Of a stretch of 24,441 bases of DNA, positions 13,860 through 20,951 are shown piece by piece. Made by a program: the position numbers and the translations under genes. The number at the start of each line of letters is the position of its first letter. Within the stretch, counting starts at the first letter, position 1. Below the pieces are notes generated by a model that ran no database searches, was not told where the DNA came from, and saw nothing but the letters and a program-made list of their open reading frames with translations. The DNA is from Collinsella sp. Its GTDB lineage: Bacteria; Actinomycetota; Coriobacteriia; Coriobacteriales; Coriobacteriaceae. Location of the stretch: contig JAIHVJ010000006.1 of the NCBI GenBank assembly GCA_022720335.1, positions 1 through 24,441 of the forward strand, read 5' to 3'.

Positions 13860-15362
13860 GTGTTTAAGCAACTGCAAAAGATCGGCAAGGCATTTATGCT
13901 GCCGATTGCTATTCTGCCGGCAGCGGGCTTGCTGCTGGGAATCGGCGGCGCATTTAGCAGCTCCGCAACCATTGCCGCATACCCCCTGTTGAACGTACCT
14001 TGGCTACAGGCGGCCTTCAAGGTCATGAGCGCGGCGGGAAACGTGGTGTTCGCCAACCTTCCCATGCTGCTGTGCATCGGACTTTGCATTGGTCTTGCCC
14101 GCCGCGACAAGGGTGTGGCGGCGCTCGCTGGCATCGTGGGATACCTGGTCATGACGGCGACCTCGTCCACACTGCTCTCGATTTTTAACCCTGACGGTGC
14201 GGCGATCGATACCGGCGTCATCGGCGCCCTCGTCATTGGCCTCGTGGCCGTCACCTTGCACAACCGCTACCAGAACATCCAGCTTCCGCAGGTCCTGGGC
14301 TTCTTTGGCGGCTCGCGTTTCGTGCCTATTGTCACGAGCCTGGCAGCGATCTTTGTCGGATCCCTGTTCTACATCGTCTGGCCGCCGTTTCAGCAGCTGC
14401 TCGTTCATGCGGGAGAGGTCATCTCTGCTGCCGGTGTCGTCGGTACGTTCTTCTATGGCTTCCTCATGCGCCTGTGTGGGGCCATCGGCTTGCACCACAT
14501 GATCTATCCCATGTTCTGGTACACGGAGCTGGGCGGCACCGCTGTCGTTGCCGGCCACTCCGTGGTTGGTGCCCAGAACATCTTCTTCGCCCAGCTTGCC
14601 GACCCGAATCATACCGGCCTGTTTACCGAGGGGACGCGCTTTTTCGCGGGGCGCTTCGCGACCATGATGTTCGGTCTGCCCGCCGCCGCACTGGCCATGT
14701 ACCACTGTGTGCCCAAGGAGCGCCGCGAGAAATATGCCGGCCTTTTTCTGGGCGTTGCCCTGACGTCGTTTCTGACCGGCATCACCGAACCTCTCGAGTA
14801 TATGTTCCTCTTCGTTTGCCCACCTTTGTATGTGCTGCATTCGTTCTTTGACGGCATATCGTTTCTTGTCGCCGATATCTTGAACATCAGAATCGGTAAT
14901 ACGTTCTCTGGCGGCTTCATAGATTTCTTCCTCTTTGGCATCATGCAGGGAAACGCCAAGACAAACTGGCTACTCGAGATCCCGGTCGGTGTTGCGTGGT
15001 TCGCTCTGTATTACCTATCCTTCCGCTTCCTGATTACCAAATTCGATATCAAGACACCCGGTCGCGATGAGGAGGCAGCGACGATTGAAGAGCCGAAGGC
15101 TCCTGCCAAAGGCGACCTTGCCGATGATGCGAAAGTGATCGTCGAGGCACTGGGCGGTCCCGAGAATATCGAGGATGTGGATGCGTGCATTACCCGCTTG
15201 CGCGTTGGGGTGAAAGATCCCGCCAAGGTCGATCACGATGCATTCAAAAAGCTTGGCGCTGCCGGAGTTTTGGATGTCGATGGCGGCATCCAGGCTGTCT
15301 TTGGTGCAAAGGCGATCTTGTACAAGACCGCCGTCCTCGAGGAACTCGGTATAGACGAATAA
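13860..15362 (+). CDS. PTS glucose-superfamily EIICB permease
   Basis: A 500-residue sugar-phosphotransferase permease of the glucose/GlcNAc/maltose superfamily. The EIIC membrane domain (about 1-395) begins LQKIGKAFMLPIAILPAAG and holds LHHMIYP (211-217) and the GITEPLEY motif (307-314). After a flexible linker (400-420), the EIIB domain (421-500) carries the phosphorylation site Cys443 in DACITRLRV. No EIIA domain is fused, so an EIIA from elsewhere must serve it. The start is GTG at 13860 with AGAGGAG upstream. It takes up and phosphorylates a hexose or hexosamine; the half nanE gene two places downstream hints at an amino sugar, but glucose or maltose cannot be excluded. Confidence 0.9.
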   Translation: MFKQLQKIGKAFMLPIAILPAAGLLLGIGGAFSSSATIAAYPLLNVPWLQAAFKVMSAAGNVVFANLPMLLCIGLCIGLARRDKGVAALAGIVGYLVMTATSSTLLSIFNPDGAAIDTGVIGALVIGLVAVTLHNRYQNIQLPQVLGFFGGSRFVPIVTSLAAIFVGSLFYIVWPPFQQLLVHAGEVISAAGVVGTFFYGFLMRLCGAIGLHHMIYPMFWYTELGGTAVVAGHSVVGAQNIFFAQLADPNHTGLFTEGTRFFAGRFATMMFGLPAAALAMYHCVPKERREKYAGLFLGVALTSFLTGITEPLEYMFLFVCPPLYVLHSFFDGISFLVADILNIRIGNTFSGGFIDFFLFGIMQGNAKTNWLLEIPVGVAWFALYYLSFRFLITKFDIKTPGRDEEAATIEEPKAPAKGDLADDAKVIVEALGGPENIEDVDACITRLRVGVKDPAKVDHDAFKKLGAAGVLDVDGGIQAVFGAKAILYKTAVLEELGIDE

Positions 15363-15441
15363 AATGAGCGGCTGCATCCGCATCGCATGGCGAACATCGT
15401 TGATGTGGTGCGCTGCGGCCATCGCGATAGAAGGGGCATAA

Positions 15442-15960
15442 ATGTCTGCCAACAAGGCAAAACGCCGCCCGAGTGAGCCTGCGCAGGTGGTCCAGCAGCC
15501 TGCCGCCCGCAGTGACGGAGGAAGTGTTTTCTTCGCACGCCGACTTGTGTCCTTACTGGTCGATTATGTAGTGAGCGCAGGGGTCGTTAGTATTTTCTAC
15601 GCATGCGCGTACATTTTCTACCTCGATACGTCCACCTCCTCGCAGGGCAACTTGATGCTTCTGTGCGCAATCCTGTTCGTATTGCAGACAACGATCTATG
15701 TCCCATGGAAAACTGGGGCGAGCGTGGGGGAACACCTGTTGCACCTCAGGGTCATCCGGTGGGACCGTCGAGCCCGCACGCCCTCTCAGATATTTGTCCA
15801 GGAGTGCATAATGAAAGTCGTCCTCGGCCCGTTCACTATCGTGCTGTTTGTACTCGATTACGTGATCGGCGGCCTACTGCTGCATCGCGATCCCGATCAC
15901 GAGTTCGCACTCGATTCTATTTTGGAGATCCACGTCATCCCCAATAGAAAATCATCCTAG
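15442..15960 (+). CDS. RDD family membrane protein
   Basis: A 172-residue protein of the RDD family. After a Lys/Pro-rich N-terminal stretch, FFARRLVSLLVDYVVSAG (30-47) holds the Arg-Asp signature of the first helix. A second helix lies near 68-90, followed by GASVGEHLLHLRVI (the conserved G-x-S-x-G loop with basic end), and a third lies near 125-147. GAAGGGG precedes the ATG at 15442. RDD proteins are small membrane proteins, some linked to ion or osmotic tolerance; the role here is unknown. It lies 79 bases downstream of EIICB and 13 bases before the nanE fragment, so it is in the operon. Confidence 0.85.
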   Translation: MSANKAKRRPSEPAQVVQQPAARSDGGSVFFARRLVSLLVDYVVSAGVVSIFYACAYIFYLDTSTSSQGNLMLLCAILFVLQTTIYVPWKTGASVGEHLLHLRVIRWDRRARTPSQIFVQECIMKVVLGPFTIVLFVLDYVIGGLLLHRDPDHEFALDSILEIHVIPNRKSS

Positions 15961-15973
15961 ATGGAGGATTACC

Positions 15974-16321
15974 ATGTCCGTGCACCCACTTCAGGAAGAG
16001 GGGGTGTTGCTCATGGCCGACTGCATGACTATCGAGGACATTCGCCATGCGTACGAGTTGGGCTTCGACTTGGTTTCCACCACGCTGTCGCACAATAAAC
16101 CTGCGATTGAGACGTCACTGAACGAAGGACCCGATCTACCGTTATTGCGCCAGGCCGTCGAGGAGTTTCCAGATTTGCCCATCATCTGCGAGGGACATGT
16201 GCATACGCCGCAAGATGCCCGCGCTGCCCTCGATGCTGGTGCCTGGGCCGTGGTGGTTGGGACGGCTATCACACATCCTACGAGCGTTACGAGTTGGTTT
16301 AAGGCGGCTCTTGACGAGTAG
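15974..16321 (+). CDS. nanE: C-terminal half of N-acetylmannosamine-6-phosphate 2-epimerase
   Basis: The 115 residues match only the second half of NanE, which is normally about 220-235 residues. Recognisable parts are LLMADCMTIED, FDLVSTTLS, PDLPLLRQAVEEF, IICEGHVHTP and GAWAVVVGTAITHPTSVTSWF. NanE interconverts ManNAc-6-P and GlcNAc-6-P in sialic acid and ManNAc use. The half keeps the catalytic-type Glu in CEGHVHTP but lacks the first four strands of the barrel, including the catalytic Lys known in the family. It still has GGAGG before an ATG at 15974, so it may be translated, but it is unlikely to be an active epimerase on its own. It probably arose by an in-operon deletion. Confidence 0.8.
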   Translation: MSVHPLQEEGVLLMADCMTIEDIRHAYELGFDLVSTTLSHNKPAIETSLNEGPDLPLLRQAVEEFPDLPIICEGHVHTPQDARAALDAGAWAVVVGTAITHPTSVTSWFKAALDE

Positions 16322-16350
16322 GGTTGTCATGGCATCGCTCTCGTTTTGTT

Positions 16351-16386
16351 GCGTGCTTTATGCGTCATGTCGAAAAAGCACGCTTT
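16351..16386 (+). terminator. Probable terminator of the PTS operon
   Basis: GCGTGCTTT (16351-16359) and AAAGCACGC (16375-16383) pair across 15 bases, followed by only three T residues. Placed 30 bases after the nanE fragment, it is the likely operon end, though weaker than the attenuator. Confidence 0.6.
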
Positions 16387-16454
16387 GATTGGTGCTGATT
16401 GCAGATGCCAGTAGAGACTCCCATAAATCGAATGGCGTGTTGCAGCGTAAACAG

Positions 16455-16496
16455 TTAGCCCCGGTACGACCGCTGATTCAAGTCGCCGGGGCTTAA
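16455..16496. repeat. Inverted repeat next to the gene-fragment scar
   Basis: TTAGCCCCGG (16455-16464) and CCGGGGCTTAA (16486-16496) pair across about 21 bases. There is no long T-run on the plus strand. It ends just before the CMD-cupin-like fragment and may be an old terminator or a recombination-associated hairpin. Confidence 0.5.
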
Positions 16497-16498
16497 CC

Positions 16499-16609
16499 CA
16501 TCTCGCGCTGGAGGTTCCGGGCGAGGAGACCTCTAGCGAGTGGGTGGAGCCTGTGGACGACGAGGAATACCTTAAAGTAATCATGGTGGATCGCAAAATC
16601 CACCTCTGA
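16499..16609 (+). pseudogene. 3' fragment of a CMD-cupin gene
   Basis: The frame from 16499 reads HLALEVPGEETSSEWVEP then VDDEEYLK and stops at 16607-16609. It matches residues 223-248 of the intact CMD-cupin protein at 22848-23612, and the DNA is nearly identical over about 75 bases (16501 onward against 23516 onward). The fragment has no start or upstream part and its last dozen residues diverge. It is the debris of a second copy, lost by deletion or recombination. Confidence 0.85.
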
Positions 16610-16645
16610 CGACATGACTGTCGAGAGCCGTGCCGACGTCGCACC

Positions 16646-17227
16646 TTACCCAGAGGTCGCCTTGCGTGGCAAACACAGGAAGATCCCCGCCAGGCAGAGG
16701 ATGTCCACGGCTGCCATGAGCAACTGGGGAGGCTCAGCGACGAGGTTCGAGTACGTGCACGCCATGGTAATCACTATGAACGGAACCAGCATCGCCGCGT
16801 ACAGGAGGCGCCTGCGCGCGCTCCTCTGCATGGCGAACCCCCACGCGCCCGCGCACAGCGCGACGGCCATGTACTCGAGCGCGTCCTTTGCGCTGGATGA
16901 GACGTTCGCAAGATAGCCCGCGCTGCCGGACTCAAGTGCGCTATAGGTGGCAAGGGCGGCCGTGTACCCGTAGTAGCCCAGGCACAGGCCGGAAAAGAAG
17001 GCCAGAACCCTCCAGAACGCCCTTTTGGGCTCCGTGTTCCTGAATGATATGAGCGCAACTACCACGAATGGATAGATGTCGATGTTGGAGACCAGGAACC
17101 TAAATCCTAGATGGGGCGAGTTCAGTTGGTCGGACAACCACGGCACGACCGTCTGGCCCAGGAGGCCCACCAGCGCTGCGAAGACGAATAGTGTGACATA
17201 CTCGTTCGTTCGTCTGCCACATTGCAT
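16646..17227 (-). CDS. Multi-pass membrane protein of unknown function
   Basis: A 193-residue hydrophobic protein with five to six predicted membrane helices. Examples are EYVTLFVFAALVGLLGQTV, a helix at about 44-61 (IDIYPFVVVALISF), WRVLAFFSGLCLGYYGYTAAL, a central pair near residues 110-150, and LLMAAVDILCLAGIFLCL at the C-terminus. I chose the ATG at 17227 because GAGAAGGG lies about ten bases upstream; the frame is open to 17272 but without a ribosome site. No motif ties it to a known transporter or enzyme. It stands alone between the fragment scar and a divergent CpeT-like gene. Confidence 0.65.
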   Translation of the reverse strand: MQCGRRTNEYVTLFVFAALVGLLGQTVVPWLSDQLNSPHLGFRFLVSNIDIYPFVVVALISFRNTEPKRAFWRVLAFFSGLCLGYYGYTAALATYSALESGSAGYLANVSSSAKDALEYMAVALCAGAWGFAMQRSARRRLLYAAMLVPFIVITMACTYSNLVAEPPQLLMAAVDILCLAGIFLCLPRKATSG

Positions 17228-17596
17228 GACTGCCGTCCCTTCTCCGCATGACGGATAACAAAGCCATGTCATTTGCCAGGCCTATTCAATCGACGCTCGA
17301 GCCGTCAACTCGTTTCATTCTACACTTGGAGTCCACGGCGTCGCGCACAACGCGGGAATGCCCGCCAGTTTAGATTGGCGCGTATCAGAAGCGTGTTTGT
17401 GTACTCCGGCATCTCGAAGGCTCCATTTTCTCACGCAAACGGTTTATCGGCCCAATCAGTGTGCGGTGTGGGCGGTATGCGAACTGTGTAATATGCGGCA
17501 TTTGAAGAAACCATGTGGATGGAGGGGTGGCTCCGGCCTCGTCGCGCCCATGGGTATCAGTGCAAAACGATGATGGCGTCGATTAAGGAGATAGCT
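17228..17596. other. Intergenic region between divergent genes
   Basis: About 370 bases with no convincing gene. A TAATAT hexamer near 17489 may be the -10 of the CpeT-like gene, without a clear -35. No strong hairpin or repeat was seen. Confidence 0.35.
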
Positions 17597-18157
17597 ATGG
17601 CAACGTCAACGCTGGACAGTTTTATGAGCCTACTGTTGGGACGCTTCGACAACCGCGAACAGTTTGAGGCGAAGAAGGCGGCCGGGGAAGTGTTTCCTTT
17701 CGCCCGCCATGTCAACACCGCATGCAACGATAAGATTTTAGGCCTACCGGCAGATTTTCCCGGCGTATTCATGATCGAAGAGAGCTATTACGAGACTGAT
17801 GGGAAAAAATCCTCGTCACCCCATTTGTTCCTCTTCACCGAGGAGTCGGAAGGTGTTTTGCTGACCTCCTACGATGCGCCGGAAGGCAATGACAAGCGCA
17901 CGCTCTCGTATGACACCATGGTTCCTGCAGAGTATGCTTCGCTTAAGGAGTCCGGAAAATTTGTGCCCGCGCTCTATCGTGAACGCGACGGCGTGTGGGA
18001 GGGCGGATCGGACTCGATGTTTACGCCGGTCATGAAGTTCCATCTTTTTGAGCGATTCTCAGCCGATGCTCTAGAGGTGACTGAGACCATGGAGGTAAAC
18101 GGTAGGCGCGTCTTTGGGTTTGACGACCCGATTGTCTATCACCGCGTCCAAGACTAG
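17597..18157 (+). CDS. CpeT/CpcT-like protein
   Basis: A 187-residue soluble protein resembling the CpeT/CpcT family. It has LLLGRFDNREQFEAKK at the N-terminus, FPGVFMIEESYYETDG near 53-68, then PHLFLFTEESEGVLLTSYDAP (75-95) and a strand-rich C-terminus. In cyanobacteria this fold attaches bilins to phycobiliproteins, but relatives in non-phototrophs exist with unknown roles, and nothing here points to pigments. The ATG at 17597 is chosen for GGAG six bases upstream; the longer frame from 17513 adds an unconserved leader. The gene appears monocistronic. Confidence 0.55.
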   Translation: MATSTLDSFMSLLLGRFDNREQFEAKKAAGEVFPFARHVNTACNDKILGLPADFPGVFMIEESYYETDGKKSSSPHLFLFTEESEGVLLTSYDAPEGNDKRTLSYDTMVPAEYASLKESGKFVPALYRERDGVWEGGSDSMFTPVMKFHLFERFSADALEVTETMEVNGRRVFGFDDPIVYHRVQD

Positions 18158-18214
18158 GCCGTATGTCCTCTCATTATCTATAGTACCAGCCGTGGGTTGT
18201 TCGTCGGGAGGGAC

Positions 18215-18245
18215 AAAAAGCCGCCTCCCCATCGGGAAGGCGGCT
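18215..18245 (-). terminator. Terminator of the LPxTG gene (minus strand)
   Basis: On the minus strand, AGCCGCCT pairs with AGGCGGCT, extended by CCC/GGG past one mismatch with a 3-4 base loop, and is followed by TTTTTG. It lies 29 bases beyond the stop of the surface-protein gene. Confidence 0.8.
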
Positions 18246-18273
18246 GTGAATTCGTTACCGGATGATTGAGGGA

Positions 18274-19566
18274 TTAGCGTTGGTGTTCGCGGCGCTTGGT
18301 GAAGATACCCAGCGCTGCGAGGGAGGCGCCGGCAGCAGAGATGATGCCCGCGAGGCCCAGACCCGCGTCGCCTGTTTTGGGGAGGTCCTTGCCGGACTTC
18401 TGGGAGGTCTTGTTACCGGAAGATTTGACATTGGCTTTCTTAGGTGAGCCGTTCTTATCGCCGTTGGCTTTATCGCCCTTTTCAGTCTTATCGCCGGTGT
18501 TCGGGGTTGTGGTGCCGGGTGTCGTAGTGCCGGGCTTGCTGGGCTGGGCGATCACGAGGGTGGCGGAGCCGACCTGTTCGTTGTTGTAGCCGTTGCCGTC
18601 GTACATGAAGCCGATCTGGTAGGTGCCCGGCTTCCCGTTCTGGATGTCGGTCAGCTGCGTGCCCAGCATGACGTGGAAGTTGCTGTCGTTCACGACGGAG
18701 CTACCGTTGACCTCGGCGGTCTTGACGAGCTTCTCCTTGATGAGAGCGATGAGCTTGTTCGTGCTGAGGCCCTTGACGTCGCTGGGGGCAAGGGTTGCGG
18801 ACTCGGCAAACTCGAAGACGCCGTTCTTGGTGATCGCGACCTTAAACGTAACCTTTGCAGGATCCGTAACCGTCCACCGCTGTGCGGCGGCATCCCACTT
18901 GAACGTCGCGGTCAGCTTCGAGGCGCTCTGGTCCCACGCCACCTTGTCGAGGACGACGGGCGGCACCAGCGGGCGGTAGTACTTATCGATTGCGGACGAG
19001 TTAACCGTCACGTCGGTGTACCAGGCGCCGTCGGTGCCCTTGTGCGCCGCTGCGATGGAGAAGGAGCCGGCGGGCAGGGCATGCTGTTCGTTCGTGATCC
19101 CTTGGCCCATGACGGTCAGCAGTATACCGCCCGTCGTGGAGGACACCGTGTCCGCGGTGAGCGCGGGCGCCGCCTCGCTGGCGGAATCGGTCACGGTCAG
19201 CTTGGCCTCGGCGATCTTGTTGCCGTCAAAGAACTGAATCGTGTACGTTCCGGGCTTCTTGTTCTGGAGATCGCCTGCGCTGTTGCCGAAGCCGACGTCG
19301 ACCCTGTCCTTGATGTCGCGGCCGTTATAGGTCGCCTCGACGAGCATCAAATCCTTGAGCTGCGACTTGAGCTGCATGAGGTTGCCCTTGAGCTGGCTCG
19401 CGTTGATGGTCGCGTTCTGCGCCTTGACATTGTAGCCGCTCTGCGCATCCTGGGCGGCCACCGGGGTGGCGTCCGCCTGTGCGGCGAGCGCCGTTGCAGG
19501 CATCGCCGCCGGTGCCATAATCAAAGCGGTACCCATGACGGTGACAATCGCGTGCTTAAGCTTCAT
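18274..19566 (-). CDS. LPxTG-anchored cell-surface protein
   Basis: A 430-residue secreted protein. It has a signal peptide (residues 1-29, KLKHAIVTVMGTALIMAPAA, cleavage likely after ALA), a strand-rich extracellular part and a Pro/Thr/Lys/Gly-rich wall-spanning linker (about 345-393). The sortase motif LPKTG (395-399) is followed by a hydrophobic helix and the tail KRREHQR. Two related domains can be seen, one around residues 60-125 with KKPGTYTIQFFDGN and one around 265-340 with GKPGTYQIGFMYDGN. The ATG at 19566 has AAGGAG upstream. Sortase A would attach it to peptidoglycan; its ligand is unknown. It is monocistronic, with terminators on both sides. Confidence 0.88.
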   Translation of the reverse strand: MKLKHAIVTVMGTALIMAPAAMPATALAAQADATPVAAQDAQSGYNVKAQNATINASQLKGNLMQLKSQLKDLMLVEATYNGRDIKDRVDVGFGNSAGDLQNKKPGTYTIQFFDGNKIAEAKLTVTDSASEAAPALTADTVSSTTGGILLTVMGQGITNEQHALPAGSFSIAAAHKGTDGAWYTDVTVNSSAIDKYYRPLVPPVVLDKVAWDQSASKLTATFKWDAAAQRWTVTDPAKVTFKVAITKNGVFEFAESATLAPSDVKGLSTNKLIALIKEKLVKTAEVNGSSVVNDSNFHVMLGTQLTDIQNGKPGTYQIGFMYDGNGYNNEQVGSATLVIAQPSKPGTTTPGTTTPNTGDKTEKGDKANGDKNGSPKKANVKSSGNKTSQKSGKDLPKTGDAGLGLAGIISAAGASLAALGIFTKRREHQR

Positions 19567-19833
19567 ATCTATCTCCTTTTGACGAGCGTCATATGGAACG
19601 GTTGTTATGATATGAACCTCAGAATTGCAGGACGTATGGCGACCGTAAAGAAATCGCGATGAACTGCCCAGTGAGCTGCCTAGATGAGTCGTCTAAATGA
19701 ACGGTATTGCCGATTGTGTCAGCATAGGCTCGTCATCTTAGTCGTCAAGGTGCCTATATCTGCCTGTTTGCTTCCTAAGGAATAGGTCAGATTTCTGCCC
19801 GTGAGTTGGCCGCGAAAACGCGCACGGGGATGT

Positions 19834-19878
19834 AAAAGGGGGCTGAGTGACATTGTGCGTGCCACTCAGCCCCCTTTT
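19834..19878. terminator. Strong bidirectional terminator
   Basis: AAAAGGGGGCTGAGTG (19834-19849) and CACTCAGCCCCCTTTT (19863-19878) are a perfect 16-bp inverted repeat across 13 bases, with T-runs usable on both strands. It would end the minus-strand gene whose remnant lies at 19918-20176. No gene is visible between 19567 and 19833, which should hold the promoter of the LPxTG gene. Confidence 0.88.
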
Positions 19879-19917
19879 GCGATAATGCCAAACTAAAATG
19901 ACACGAAGTTGTGGGCG

Positions 19918-20176
19918 TTAGTCAAACAGACTCGGCATGTCGTTTTCCTTCATGAGGGCGCCGGCAGAGGGCAGGCTCTGCGCGGTGAACTTCTCGGCCG
20001 AGACGCCGGCGCCAAGAATCTCCTCGGTCGTGCCGACGGTGGTGATTCCTTGAGCACCTGCGCATACAGCACTTGCTGCCGCCGTAGATGGCGTTCTTAA
20101 GGCGCTTGCGGTTGGTCTTGGTAGCGTATCCGGCAAGTGCGACACGCACCACGCGGCCGTTCTCAAAGACGAACTT
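19918..20176 (-). pseudogene. Decayed 3' end of a topoisomerase A-subunit-like gene (GyrA/ParC)
   Basis: The minus strand opens with KFVFENGRVVRVALAGYATKT then NRKRLKNAIYGGSK, much like the C-terminal beta-pinwheel of bacterial GyrA/ParC proteins. The frame is then lost. A second frame gives GAQGITTVGTTEEILGAG and ends LPSAGALMKENDMPSLFD at 19918, resembling the tail of the same family. At least one frameshift and loss of everything upstream of about 20176 mark it as a pseudogene. The strong terminator at 19834-19878 fits its former 3' end. The family call is from motif memory and is moderate. Confidence 0.5.
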
Positions 20177-20318
20177 TCTACGTCAACAAGTGCGGGTTCA
20201 AGATAGTCGAGTTCTACAACAGCCGCCATCCCGATCGGCGCATACCGCCCATGGAGCCGGGCGAGACCCCTTTCCCGGTTTCGAAGAGGACTTTTTGTTC
20301 GAGAAAGTCATGAACTGA
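20176..20318 (+). pseudogene. 3' fragment of a GNAT-type N-acetyltransferase gene
   Basis: The plus strand reads FYVNKCGFKIVEFYNSRHPD, typical of the last strand and helix of GNAT acetyltransferases. After GETPFP a one-base shift is needed to continue into GFEEDFLFEKVMN and stop at 20316-20318. There is no start or acetyl-CoA-binding part. It abuts the opposite-strand topoisomerase-like remnant at about 20176, so the junction is a recombination scar. Confidence 0.65.
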
Positions 20319-20415
20319 ACCTGCGTGAGGGGCGACACGCGCGGCTCCCTGCCAATAAGACAATCCAATCTTTCTCTAGGCAATTGAAAGATTTACGTTC
20401 CGTCGCCCCCTTCGC

Positions 20416-20784
20416 CTACCAGTCGGACGACGGAACCCGGTCATCGCGATGGGCCTCGCCCCAAAGACAGAGCTCATCAAGCACTGGCATGAGCGACAAG
20501 CCGCGCTCGGTCAAGCTGTACTCCACCTTCGGTGGTACCTGGGGGTACTCAACGCGCTTGACAAGACCATCGGCGACCAGACCTCTCAGCGCAGAGGTGA
20601 GCGACTTGTAAGTAGCAGGCGCAAGCTTGCGTTTGAGCTCGTTGTAGCGCGTCGTGCCGTCCAGGTACAGGCAGAACAGAACTGGCAGCTTGTACTTGCC
20701 CTCTATCAGGGAGAACGCGTACGCAAAGCCAGTGTTCTCGATGCCGTTGCGCGCGAACACAACCCCCTCTTTTGCCCCTGCCAT
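20416..20784 (-). CDS. HxlR family transcriptional regulator
   Basis: A 122-residue winged-helix regulator of the HxlR type. It has FSLIEGKYKLPVLFCLYL (24-41), TTRYNELKRKLAPATYKSLT (44-63), LRGLVADGLVKRVEYPQVPP (67-86) and KVEYSLTERGLSLMPVLDEL (87-106). Members are single-domain repressors or activators, often redox- or aldehyde-responsive and divergent from their target. AAGGA precedes the ATG at 20784. Here the divergent neighbour is a DUF4143 ATPase and the downstream side holds only gene debris, so its original target may have been lost. Confidence 0.88.
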   Translation of the reverse strand: MAGAKEGVVFARNGIENTGFAYAFSLIEGKYKLPVLFCLYLDGTTRYNELKRKLAPATYKSLTSALRGLVADGLVKRVEYPQVPPKVEYSLTERGLSLMPVLDELCLWGEAHRDDRVPSSDW

Positions 20785-20869
20785 GGATCCTTCCTTTACA
20801 CTCTACAAGAAGGAGAGAAAACGAAGAGCAAAGGCTATGAGGTAATAATTACTGTTGTGATAAATAGCT

Positions 20870-20924
20870 AAATTTGGGAATAGTATTCCCAAATTTGACA
20901 TAACATATAAAGAACTGAGATAAT
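20870..20924 (+). promoter_or_regulatory. 27-bp palindrome and promoter before the second DUF4143 gene
   Basis: AAATTTGGGAATA (20870-20882), one base, then TATTCCCAAATTT (20884-20896) form a perfect 13-bp inverted repeat. It overlaps the -35 TTGACA (20895-20900), and GATAAT (20919-20924) follows after 18 bases. The layout is that of an operator blocking polymerase. The binder is unknown; HxlR or the ATPase itself are candidates. Confidence 0.75.
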
Positions 20925-20951
20925 GACCTTCCAAGACGGGAGGCTATGCTG

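Noticed and set aside
18673..19662. 329-codon plus-strand frame opposite the LPxTG gene
   Set aside because: The minus strand has a signal peptide, LPKTG motif, ribosome site and terminator, so this is a shadow.
20367..20393. AATCTTTC/GAAAGATT dyad as terminator of the HxlR gene
   Set aside because: The stem is AT-rich with no T-run on the minus strand; it is too weak to call.
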